This document shows, piece after piece, positions 1 to 6,359 of a stretch of 12,225 nt of DNA. The translations under genes were made by a program, and so were the position numbers. The notes beneath the pieces were generated by a model. That model ran no database searches. It was not told the DNA's origin and was given only the letters and a program-made list of their open reading frames with translations. Source of the DNA: Thermoplasmatales archaeon ex4484_6 (GTDB taxonomy: Archaea; Thermoplasmatota; Penumbrarchaeia; Penumbrarchaeales; Penumbrarchaeaceae). Numbering within the stretch: the stretch's first letter is position 1; each line of letters opens with the position of its first letter. The stretch lies in assembly GCA_002254385.1 (NCBI GenBank), contig NJDO01000054.1:1-12225 (forward strand), given 5' to 3'.

Positions 1-2
1 TA

Positions 3-1745
3 TACACCGATCTTCCTGGTCAGGAAACGGTGATAACGTCCAGGGATGGTGGTGTGTATCTGGTTTACCGTGATCAGGGTCGGTGGGTGAAGGAGAGGAT
101 ATGGGATTCTCCCGGTCAGCAGCTCACTCCCGCGGTGGGTGATCTGCGGCCGGACCGGGAAGGCAACGAGATCCTCGTGGTGGGTCTGTCCTCCGGTACG
201 GAGGACGACGATCCCGGGGACGGGACCGCCACGGTTCTTTACCGTGAGGGTGGCTCCTGGAGGTTCGAGAGGGCCTTCACCGACACCAAGCTGATACACG
301 GCTGTGCCGTGGGAGATCTTGATCCCTCGCATCCCGGAATCGAGGCGGTTCTCACAACGTTCAATTACACGGCCGTTGTGCTCTGGTGGGACGGTTCGGA
401 GTACCGCAACGAGCTTCTGTTCACCGACAGCCACAATGTGAGGAAGGCGGTGATCGCCGACATTGCCCCCTATCATGACGGGAACGAGGTGGTCTGCGTT
501 TCCAAGTCCGGGAATGTGACCCTTTCCTACGGGACCGCGGGCAACTGGACCTCCGAGACAATCTACAGCGGTCTTCCCCTTGCCCGTGTTGCCGTGGGCG
601 ATGTGGACCCCGACCCCGGTCTGGAGATATATGCCGGTGTGGGCATCAAATGGTCAGGCTCACGGTGGGTTGATACCGTGGTGTTCGAGGACGTGAACAA
701 GAACAGGGGAGTGTGGGCAGGGGATGTCGATCCGGATATCCCCGGACAGGAGCTCTACACTTTCGGATATTCAAGGCGATTGGTTCAGGTTATCGACCCT
801 TTCGGCACGGGTAGAGGGTCCAGGGAGATCTTCAGGGATACGGCCAGAGGTCATGAGATAAGGATAGGGGATATGGACCCCGCAAGTGACGGGAACGAGA
901 TCGCCCTTGTGGGATACTCCGACAACCTGACGGTCGTATCCATCAAGGAGGAAGGATCCTCGCTGACACCCTCCATCCGCTACACCAGCCGGGCAACGGT
1001 CGGATCCGGGGAGGAGACCAGCCTGGACCTTGAAATAGACGGTGGAGATACCTACATGGAACTCGAGGTCGTGTCACCTGATGGTATTGAGGCCTCCGTC
1101 TATCCGGAAATGCTCTTCATAATGGGTACAGCCCGCCTTACGATCCTTGCCGAACCGACGAGGGAGGATGCGGTGAAGGACGTGACCATCGTCCTGAACT
1201 ATCCCGGAGGGAACACGACGGTTGTAATCGCTCTATCCGTGACCGGAGACGATTCACCACCCGTACCCGTATCCATCAGTGACAGGAGCGGTAATGCGTT
1301 GAACAACGGTTCCACGGTTCCATGGAACGGCACCATCCTTGTGGAGTTCTCCGAACCCGTAACCCGGGATTCCTTCGAGTCGGCGCTCGAATCGGGAGCG
1401 ATAAGGCTCGATTGGGGGGACGAGGCCAGGGACGTGGAGATAACCCTTTCCGGGGATGGAACCGAGATTATGATCGCGCTGGATGAACAGGTCCCGGTCG
1501 GCGGAGTGAAATTGACCATATCCGGGCTTCGGGACGAGGCCGGGAACGAGATGGGGGCCCTCACCATGGACCTCAACATCAAGGGAGAGGAGGAGAACGG
1601 CCCGGGATCCCTATGGTTCATCATACTTGTGGTGTTTCTCATCATCGTCGTCGTTGTTGCCATCATGTTGTACTTCTTCCTCGTGAGGAAGGGAGAAGAT
1701 GATATGGATGAGGAGACCCTTCCGGACCTCCCCAAGAACATTTAG
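3..1745 (+). CDS. Cell-surface beta-propeller protein with SbsA/Big_5-like Ig domain and C-terminal membrane anchor (5' partial)
   Basis: The reading frame is already open at the left edge, so the N-terminus lies outside. The first in-frame start-like codon is the GTG at 30, but the sequence before it (YTDLPGQET) continues the repeat, so that GTG is internal. Numbering from it, a motif like GDxDPxxPGxE recurs at about residues 37, 95, 143, 190, 231 and 280, with a further copy at the edge. This FG-GAP/VCBS-like pattern indicates beta-propeller blades. A beta-rich linker (about 315-405) follows. Residues 408-519 resemble a bacterial Ig-like SbsA/Big_5 domain, with VEFSEPV at 438-444 and LRDEAGNEMG at 500-509. 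A hydrophobic helix at about 527-552 and a short charged tail end the protein. It is probably a surface-anchored binding or scaffold protein; the ligand is unknown. Taw3 starts 5 bp after the stop. Confidence 0.85.
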   Translation, partial: YTDLPGQETVITSRDGGVYLVYRDQGRWVKERIWDSPGQQLTPAVGDLRPDREGNEILVVGLSSGTEDDDPGDGTATVLYREGGSWRFERAFTDTKLIHGCAVGDLDPSHPGIEAVLTTFNYTAVVLWWDGSEYRNELLFTDSHNVRKAVIADIAPYHDGNEVVCVSKSGNVTLSYGTAGNWTSETIYSGLPLARVAVGDVDPDPGLEIYAGVGIKWSGSRWVDTVVFEDVNKNRGVWAGDVDPDIPGQELYTFGYSRRLVQVIDPFGTGRGSREIFRDTARGHEIRIGDMDPASDGNEIALVGYSDNLTVVSIKEEGSSLTPSIRYTSRATVGSGEETSLDLEIDGGDTYMELEVVSPDGIEASVYPEMLFIMGTARLTILAEPTREDAVKDVTIVLNYPGGNTTVVIALSVTGDDSPPVPVSISDRSGNALNNGSTVPWNGTILVEFSEPVTRDSFESALESGAIRLDWGDEARDVEITLSGDGTEIMIALDEQVPVGGVKLTISGLRDEAGNEMGALTMDLNIKGEEENGPGSLWFIILVVFLIIVVVVAIMLYFFLVRKGEDDMDEETLPDLPKNI

Positions 1746-1750
1746 GATGA

Positions 1751-2359
1751 GTGATTCGACTGAAGGAAAGGATACTGGGCAAACTGAAGGACGCCATCGA
1801 AGATGACAGGGTGGATGAGGATGTTGTACCTCTGCTGGATGCGGTCAATCGCTTCAGGGATGCCGTAACAACATCATCATGCTCCGGCAGGGTACAGCTG
1901 ATACAGGTAGGGGAACCGGGGGACAAGGTGGGGGCGAAAGTCCTTGGTAAGTGGCACCGCCGGGTGGACCAGCGGGAGCTCCGTGAGGCCGTTGACGGAT
2001 GGAACGGTGAGGGGCAGCTGCATCTTCTCGTTCAGCCCCTTCTTCTCCATGTTCGATGCAGGGACCTGCAAACCGCGGTCGTCCTGAGGCACGCCGCCCA
2101 GGAGAGCGGGCTGAAGTTCTCCACGATCCGGTCCGTCAGGATGGACCGCGCCGGAGAGATACCGGAATGGGGGGTGGTCGTTGAATTCCTCGGGACCGAG
2201 AGAATGGAGGTCCCCCTTCACGTGTTCGGCGAGGGACAGAGAAGGGACGCACTCTTCCCCCTGCTGGAGCACGGAAACGAGCTCCTGAAAAGGACCAAGC
2301 TCCATATTGATGATCTGGTCTCCGCGCTCTCCCTGATAGATCTTCCCCTGGAGAAGTGA
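1751..2359 (+). CDS. taw3: tRNA(Phe) 7-((3-amino-3-carboxypropyl)-4-demethylwyosine-37-N4)-methyltransferase Taw3/TYW3
   Basis: The 202-residue product has the length and motifs of archaeal Taw3. These are an N-terminal helix leading to PLLDAVNRF, the hallmark TTSSCSGR at 40-47, a GDK...GKWH segment at 57-69, VRCRDLQTA at 101-109 and VEFLGTERMEVPL at 144-156. In the family, the enzyme uses S-adenosylmethionine to methylate N4 of the tricyclic wyosine base at position 37 of tRNA(Phe), next to the anticodon; this acts in the cytoplasm and supports reading-frame maintenance. The start is GTG: the codon just before it in frame is TGA, so no earlier start exists, and the nearby ATG at 1747 is in another frame. 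Only a weak GGATGA lies upstream. The 5-bp gap to the preceding surface-protein gene suggests co-transcription, but no functional link is apparent. No other wybutosine gene is in the window. Confidence 0.9.
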   Translation: MIRLKERILGKLKDAIEDDRVDEDVVPLLDAVNRFRDAVTTSSCSGRVQLIQVGEPGDKVGAKVLGKWHRRVDQRELREAVDGWNGEGQLHLLVQPLLLHVRCRDLQTAVVLRHAAQESGLKFSTIRSVRMDRAGEIPEWGVVVEFLGTERMEVPLHVFGEGQRRDALFPLLEHGNELLKRTKLHIDDLVSALSLIDLPLEK

Positions 2360-2399
2360 TACATGGAGTACATGAAGAATCGCCCATCCCGCCAATAAC

Positions 2400-2410
2400 C
2401 TTTAAAAAGG
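2400..2410 (+). promoter_or_regulatory. Archaeal TATA-like promoter element for the zinc-ribbon membrane protein
   Basis: CTTTAAAAAGG stands in the 73-bp gap after taw3. Its centre is about 25 bases before position 2430, so transcription would begin at about 2430. The resulting transcript would be leaderless for the GTG at 2433 or would have a leader of about 12 nt for the ATG at 2442. Inferred from sequence only. Confidence 0.55.
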
Positions 2411-2441
2411 CGTTAGCCATCCGATACAGGGGGTGCCTCCG

Positions 2442-3008
2442 ATGGCCTTGCTCAACAAACCCGGGGTATTGATGTACCATTTTGCACTGTTTATTTTCTT
2501 CGGAACGATATTTCTTACGCTGAAGAACCTGAACCTGGAGGACATATCCGCAACACCCGCTTACAGTGATGCCCTCAAGACATGGATATTCTCCGTCGTC
2601 GGAGCGACATTGATAATGGGCGTCATCGTCACCATATCATCATTGATATCCAGGGCAAGGAAGACCAGGTTCGCCGTGGCGCTGCTTCTTGTCCTTCTCT
2701 GGATGGATATGGCCGTGATGTCGCTTTTCGCATATTTCCAGGGCATTCTCAGGGAGGATCTGATGGTGGAGGGGTACAGGTGGGTCATCCTGGCGGGGGG
2801 CTCGTTCTTCTTCTTCCTGCTGGTTATCGGTCTCCTGCTCTACAAGTTCCCCGGAAAGGTGGAGGAGGGAGTACTTGCGGAAAAGGTCAGAAAGAAGCTG
2901 GAAAGGGCCGAGAAGAAGGAGGAGAAGCCGTTCTGCCCCGTCTGCAAAACAACCGTGGAGAGCTCCTTCAAGTACTGTCCGAACTGCGGAGCGAAGTTTT
3001 CGGATTGA
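2442..3008 (+). CDS. Four-helix membrane protein with C-terminal zinc ribbon, function unknown
   Basis: I do not recognise a named family. Four hydrophobic segments are visible at about residues 9-27, 48-69, 77-98 and 114-135. A Lys/Glu-rich stretch (KVRKKLERAEKKEEK) then leads to a C-terminal zinc ribbon with Cys pairs CPVC (165/168) and CPNC (182 is the last Cys), ending GAKFSD. This arrangement suggests an integral membrane protein with a cytoplasmic metal-binding tail for protein or nucleic-acid contacts; that role is inference. ATG at 2442 is preferred because GGGGGTG at 2429-2435 sits six bases upstream as a Shine-Dalgarno site. A GTG at 2433 would add three residues and could be used on a leaderless transcript. 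It probably has its own promoter, so it need not be in an operon with taw3. Confidence 0.8.
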   Translation: MALLNKPGVLMYHFALFIFFGTIFLTLKNLNLEDISATPAYSDALKTWIFSVVGATLIMGVIVTISSLISRARKTRFAVALLLVLLWMDMAVMSLFAYFQGILREDLMVEGYRWVILAGGSFFFFLLVIGLLLYKFPGKVEEGVLAEKVRKKLERAEKKEEKPFCPVCKTTVESSFKYCPNCGAKFSD

Positions 3009-3082
3009 CCGCACCCGTCATTCCGTTGTATGCCTGTCCTTTCAGGAATGACATCTCCGGATCCACTCATCAGCCGTGCGGA

Positions 3083-3113
3083 GTTTCAAACGTTTCAGGT
3101 GAAACCTATTTCA
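3083..3113. promoter_or_regulatory. Clustered GTTTCA/TGAAAC half-sites ahead of the methyltransferase gene (putative operator)
   Basis: Four copies of a six-base element stand just before the methyltransferase start: GTTTCA at 3083-3088, GTTTCA at 3092-3097, its complement TGAAAC at 3100-3105, and the related ATTTCA at 3108-3113. The middle two form a perfect 14-bp dyad with a 2-bp centre (3092-3105), and AAACGTTT (3088-3095) is another palindrome. This resembles a binding site for a dimeric repressor or activator. The regulator is not identified. Confidence 0.45.
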
Positions 3114-3118
3114 CGTAA

Positions 3119-3784
3119 ATGATCGATATCCCGTCGTTCATGACTGATGAGGGTTCCAAACGCACATCCGATTACGGTCCGAGAACCTACGACCTCTTTC
3201 TTGCCCCCATGGAGATTGCATGGTTCGGAAGGTGGAGAAGGAGAATGCTTTCCACCCTGAAGGGAGAGGTACTGGACATCGGTACGGGAACCGGGACCAA
3301 TCTGAAGTACTATCCGGAGGACGTGCGGTGCGTGACGGTCGTGGACCCGGATGATGATAACATCTCCTATCTCGAGAGAAGGTCCCGGGGATGGGGGTTT
3401 GGTGATGATGGAAAATGCCTCAGGACCCACATGGGGGTGGGTGAGGAGCTCCCATTTCCCGATGAGACCTTCGATGCCGTTGTGTCAACCCTCATACTCT
3501 GCACCGTGGAGGACCCGGAAAGGGTGGTGTCCGAGGGTACAAGGGTCCTGAAGAGGGGAGGAAGGTTCATCTTCATCGAGCATCAGCTTCCCAGGTGGAA
3601 ACCCCAGGCGATTGTGTTCAACATCATATCCCCCGTCTGGCATGCTCCCTCGGGATGCAATCTGAACAGGAACACCGAGGAGATGATCAGGTCCAGGACC
3701 GAACTGGTGGAGCTGGAGACCCATCGGACCGGACCGATCCTGGGTTACCCCTTTTTCATAGGGGATTTCAGGAAGAGGGCCTGA
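3119..3784 (+). CDS. Class I SAM-dependent methyltransferase, METTL7/TMT1-like
   Basis: The 221-residue protein has a full class I methyltransferase core: motif I VLDIGTGTGTN at 51-61, an acidic DPDDD after strand 2 (76-80), EELPFPDETFDAVVSTL at 109-125, LILCTVEDP at 125-133 and GGRFIFIEH at 147-155. The YDLFLAPME at 24-32, the LC(T/S)V.DP stretch and the distal W..PSGCNLNRNT (174-186) are closest to the METTL7-like branch, whose human members methylate thiols at membranes. The substrate here cannot be read from sequence. The ATG at 3119 has no Shine-Dalgarno site. A second ATG at 3140 is possible and would suit a leaderless transcript if the TATA-like CTATTTC at 3106-3112 is used. The gene is convergent with the Kbl-like gene, only 28 bp away. 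Confidence 0.82.
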   Translation: MIDIPSFMTDEGSKRTSDYGPRTYDLFLAPMEIAWFGRWRRRMLSTLKGEVLDIGTGTGTNLKYYPEDVRCVTVVDPDDDNISYLERRSRGWGFGDDGKCLRTHMGVGEELPFPDETFDAVVSTLILCTVEDPERVVSEGTRVLKRGGRFIFIEHQLPRWKPQAIVFNIISPVWHAPSGCNLNRNTEEMIRSRTELVELETHRTGPILGYPFFIGDFRKRA

Positions 3785-3812
3785 GACCCTCCTTCCTGAC
3801 ATCGATGTCCTT

Positions 3813-4997
3813 TCAGATAATGCCGGCTCTCTTTCCGCCTATCTCGAAGGCGTTCAGAGCTTCGTCAAGGAGCTCCTGTGTCAGTCCGGCATTGAGTATG
3901 ACACGGATCCTTGCCTTGTCCCTGGCCACCATCGGGAATACTATGGGCAGGGCGAACACACCCTGGTCGTACAGCTCCTTGGAGAGCTGCTTTGCCTTGT
4001 GGGATTCACCGCACATCACGGGTATGATCGGTGTTTCCGTCTTTCCCGTATCGAACCCCATCTGCTGTATCCTCCCCTTGAAATATTTCGTGTTCTTCCA
4101 GAGGTTCTCCCAGTGCTGCGGTTCCTCTTCAAGAACCTGAATTGCTGCAAGCTGGGCCCCTGCCACTGCCGGAGGATGCGAACCCGAGAGGAGCCAGGTC
4201 CTCGACTTGTTGTAGGCGAAGTTGATGAGATCCTCCGAACCGGCTATCAGTCCGCCCACCACTCCGTAGGCCTTGGAGAAGGTCCCCATTTCCACATCCA
4301 GTTTGTCATCCACTCCGTAATGAACACCGATCCCGGCTCCCTTCTCTCCGAGAACACCCTCTCCGTGTGCGTCGTCCACGTATGACATGGCGCCGTATTC
4401 CTGGCACAGAGCGACTATCTTGTCCAGGGGTGCAGTATCGCCATCCATGGAGAATACACCATCGGTCACCACAAGAACCCTTCTCTTGTCCTGGTTCTTC
4501 CTGAGGACATCCTCGAGTCCCCCCATATCGCAGTGGGGGTACACCCCCCTCTCGGCCTTGGAAAGTCTGACGCCGTCTATGATCGAGCCGTGGTTCAGCT
4601 CATCCGATATTATCATGTCCTCCCTGGAAGGGGCAAGCTGCGGTATCAATCCCGCATTTGTGGCGAATCCGGTCTGATACACGAGGGAAGCGTCCCTCTT
4701 CTTGAATTTCGCAAGTTCCTTTTCCACCATGAGGTGGATGTCCATGTTGCCCGCGATGGCCCTTACCGATCCGGAACCTGCACCGTTCCTGTCCGTCCAT
4801 TCCTTCGCTGCGGCTATGAGCCTTGGATGGTTCGAGAGGTTCAGGTAATTGTTGGAACAGAGCATGATAAGCTCCTTTCCATCCACCCTGCATCTGGGCG
4901 TTGACGGGCCCTGCAGCTCCCTGAGCTGCCAGTTGAAACCTTTTGAAACCAGTTCATCATATTCTTCCTTCAAGAACGCGGTGGGATTCCTTTTCAT
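3813..4997 (-). CDS. kbl: Glycine C-acetyltransferase (2-amino-3-ketobutyrate CoA ligase) or related alpha-oxoamine synthase
   Basis: The 394-residue product is a full-length PLP-dependent alpha-oxoamine synthase, close to the usual Kbl length of about 395-400. Visible marks are LCSNNYLNLSNHPRL (46-60), GSGSVRAIAG (74-83), SDELNHGSIIDG (131-142, with His136 expected to stack on PLP), YVDDAHGEGVLG (206-217, Asp208 facing the pyridine nitrogen), GTFSKAYGVVGG (238-249, Lys242 as Schiff-base lysine) and RIRVILNAG (363-371). Kbl joins glycine and acetyl-CoA, or cleaves 2-amino-3-ketobutyrate, in threonine breakdown. No threonine dehydrogenase is adjacent, so BioF- or SPT-like activity is not excluded. 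The ATG is preceded by a strong AGGAGG at 5005-5010 on the complementary strand. It is transcribed as a single gene from its own promoter. Confidence 0.88.
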   Translation of the reverse strand: MKRNPTAFLKEEYDELVSKGFNWQLRELQGPSTPRCRVDGKELIMLCSNNYLNLSNHPRLIAAAKEWTDRNGAGSGSVRAIAGNMDIHLMVEKELAKFKKRDASLVYQTGFATNAGLIPQLAPSREDMIISDELNHGSIIDGVRLSKAERGVYPHCDMGGLEDVLRKNQDKRRVLVVTDGVFSMDGDTAPLDKIVALCQEYGAMSYVDDAHGEGVLGEKGAGIGVHYGVDDKLDVEMGTFSKAYGVVGGLIAGSEDLINFAYNKSRTWLLSGSHPPAVAGAQLAAIQVLEEEPQHWENLWKNTKYFKGRIQQMGFDTGKTETPIIPVMCGESHKAKQLSKELYDQGVFALPIVFPMVARDKARIRVILNAGLTQELLDEALNAFEIGGKRAGII

Positions 4998-5035
4998 TTT
5001 CTTTCCTCCTCGGAAGTAGAAGTATGTGGGGAATG

Positions 5036-5054
5036 GGATAATATATTATTATCC
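5036..5054 (-). promoter_or_regulatory. TATA-like element of the kbl-like gene inside a 7-bp inverted repeat
   Basis: GGATAAT (5036-5042) and ATTATCC (5048-5054) are perfect inverted arms around a 5-bp AT centre. On the - strand the AT-rich core is centred about 46 bases before the ATG at 4997, which puts the transcription start near 5018 and leaves a short leader carrying AGGAGG. A dyad covering the TATA box suggests that a repressor could block TBP binding; this is inference. Confidence 0.5.
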
Positions 5055-5208
5055 TTACCCGTGACGAATGATATTTCGAAGGGATTATTGCGGCATCATG
5101 ATCGTGGACCGGAGTACGTGCCAACACTATCGATCAGTATCTCTCGTTCACGGGTATTTCATGTGTTTTGGGGGAAATGTTCTTCCGACATTCCTTTGAA
5201 ACGGCGGC

Positions 5209-5231
5209 ACTCCCATCCCGGGGATGGGAGT
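5209..5231. repeat. Perfect inverted repeat (11-bp arms, 1-bp centre)
   Basis: The arm ACTCCCATCCC at 5209-5219 is exactly complementary to 5221-5231 around a single G. As RNA it would fold as a 10-bp GC-rich stem with a 3-nt loop. It lies upstream of the CBS gene's TATA-like element and far from any stop codon, so a terminator role is not obvious, and no T-run follows. It could be a regulator site, a dispersed genomic repeat or part of an unrecognised RNA. Confidence 0.6.
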
Positions 5232-5276
5232 TTGCACGTTCGTTTGGGGCCTTCCCCGATCGATAGTTCAGGCAAG

Positions 5277-5283
5277 TTTTATC
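5277..5283 (+). promoter_or_regulatory. TATA-like element for the CBS-pair gene
   Basis: TTTTATC stands about 50 bases before the ATG at 5331. A transcription start near 5305 would give a leader of about 25 nt that includes the GGTGGA ribosome site at 5320-5325. Inferred from spacing and base composition. Confidence 0.4.
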
Positions 5284-5330
5284 TTGAATGAATCTCACTC
5301 GGGTACCGGGAAACGGAACGGTGGAATCCG

Positions 5331-5888
5331 ATGATCAAGTATATAAAGCCAAAAAAGGAAGGAGGCCTGGACATCTCCGCCGTCCTGAAGCAGTTCCACA
5401 ACATAGATGTGAGGACCATCATGAAATCCAAGATGTGGGACATGTGCTTCGTGACACCGGATACCCCCGTGGAGGAGATCATCGGCCTTCTGGGTTCCAG
5501 GAAGCACATATGGGTCGTGAGCTCCATGAAATCCATGAGACTCAAGGGGTTGATAACGGAAAGGGATCTGGTGGAGGTGATTGCTCCCAGGAAGATCGAT
5601 CCTTACCAGTTCTCCATATCCGGCTTTCATTTCAGATCCATGCTCTTTGGCGGGGTGGAGACCGCGGAGGACATGATGACCTCCGATCTGATCACGATAT
5701 CTCCGGAAAAGGACCTTGGAACCGCCCTGACCAAGATGAAGAAACATCATCTGAAGAGGCTGCCGGTGGTCGTGAAGGGGAAGCTCGTCGGGGAGCTCAC
5801 GATGAAGTCCGTTATAATCCAGTTCAAGAAGGTCCTTAAATGGACGATGATCATGAGCGAACAGGAAAGGGAAGCTTCCGGGAAATGA
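5331..5888 (+). CDS. CBS-domain pair protein
   Basis: The 185-residue protein consists of a short basic N-terminus and two CBS domains that would fold as a Bateman module. CBS1 spans about 27-85 (VRTIMKSK, VTPDTPVEEIIGLL, then LKGLITERDLVEVI at 71-84). CBS2 spans about 113-168 (EDMMTSDLITISPEKDL, HLKRLPVVVKGKLVGELT, then MKSVIIQF). Such stand-alone pairs usually bind adenosine nucleotides or S-adenosyl compounds and control a partner. No catalytic or DNA-binding domain is attached, so the target cannot be named. CBS1 is slightly irregular: HIWVVSSMKSMRLKGLI replaces the usual short hairpin. The ATG has GGTGGA five bases upstream. It is convergent with the TOPRIM-like gene, 9 bp away. Confidence 0.88.
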   Translation: MIKYIKPKKEGGLDISAVLKQFHNIDVRTIMKSKMWDMCFVTPDTPVEEIIGLLGSRKHIWVVSSMKSMRLKGLITERDLVEVIAPRKIDPYQFSISGFHFRSMLFGGVETAEDMMTSDLITISPEKDLGTALTKMKKHHLKRLPVVVKGKLVGELTMKSVIIQFKKVLKWTMIMSEQEREASGK

Positions 5889-5897
5889 GCTCCATGT

Positions 5898-6359
5898 CTA
5901 TCCGCAGGTGTCCAGCCATTCGACGAGCTGAGAGATGGAATCATCCTTTTTCATGAGCTCCCGGATCAATTTTCCGAACCCGAGCTCCCTATCGTACCTT
6001 GGCCGGGAGTGGAGGCGATCGGGATCATCGGGCAGATTGAAGTCGGTCATATTGACTTTCAATGATCTGGCCTTGTTGACCAACCAACCCTCGAGATCCG
6101 GTTTGAGGACCAGAAGATGCACATTTTTTTCCTTATGGACCATCATTGAATGGTCCGGTCTGTCCTTTTCGATAATGTAGTTCCTTATCTCCCGGGGTCT
6201 CGACTTTCCGGGATCCTCGTCTATCATTCCTGCCGTACCATGATCTTTCTCAAGTTTTTCGAGGACCTTTCCGACACCAGCTTCATGTCTGATCTTGTTA
6301 CGGGATATGCCTAGTTGTGCGAGAAATGCCTCATCGGCATAGCATTCGACAATGATCAT
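5898..6359 (-). CDS. Small TOPRIM-like protein paired with an ATPase
   Basis: The 153-residue product has no family name I am sure of. It opens with MIIVECYADEAFLAQLG, in which a beta strand ends in Glu5 followed by Asp9. After an H..GVGKVLEKLEK helix comes a second strand, GMIDEDPG, with the acidic pair Asp47 and Asp49. A strand-Glu followed by hhhDxD is the minimal TOPRIM metal-binding signature of OLD nucleases, topoisomerases and primases. Downstream, VLKPDLEGWLV (84-94) has an acidic/Trp motif that recalls the distal FExW segment of RloB-like proteins. The ATG overlaps the ATPase stop as ATGA, with GAGGG upstream inside the ATPase gene, so the two are translationally coupled. A metal-dependent nuclease role is inferred, not shown; a regulatory partner is the alternative. 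Confidence 0.8.
   Translation of the reverse strand: MIIVECYADEAFLAQLGISRNKIRHEAGVGKVLEKLEKDHGTAGMIDEDPGKSRPREIRNYIIEKDRPDHSMMVHKEKNVHLLVLKPDLEGWLVNKARSLKVNMTDFNLPDDPDRLHSRPRYDRELGFGKLIRELMKKDDSISQLVEWLDTCG

Larger units (their letters stand above)
4998..5330. other. Divergent intergenic region between the kbl-like and CBS genes
   Basis: These 333 bp separate two outward-facing genes. From left to right they hold the leader and Shine-Dalgarno of the kbl-like gene, its TATA/dyad, a stretch of about 150 bp (roughly 5055-5205) in which I see no gene or RNA, a perfect hairpin at 5209-5231, and the TATA-like element and leader of the CBS gene. An open frame of 76 codons at 5061-5291 has no ribosome site and no protein-like composition, so it is not called. 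Confidence 0.6.

Noticed and set aside
1877..2395. A 172-codon - strand open frame over taw3
   Set aside because: The + strand frame carries the TTSSCSGR and GKWH hallmarks of Taw3, so the opposite frame is a shadow.
5209..5231. A CRISPR repeat or rho-independent terminator
   Set aside because: There is only one copy with no spaced repeats, and no T-run or nearby stop codon.
5061..5291. A 76-codon + strand open frame in the divergent intergenic region
   Set aside because: It has no Shine-Dalgarno site, an Arg/His/Ser-biased product and crosses a perfect palindrome; it looks like non-coding DNA.
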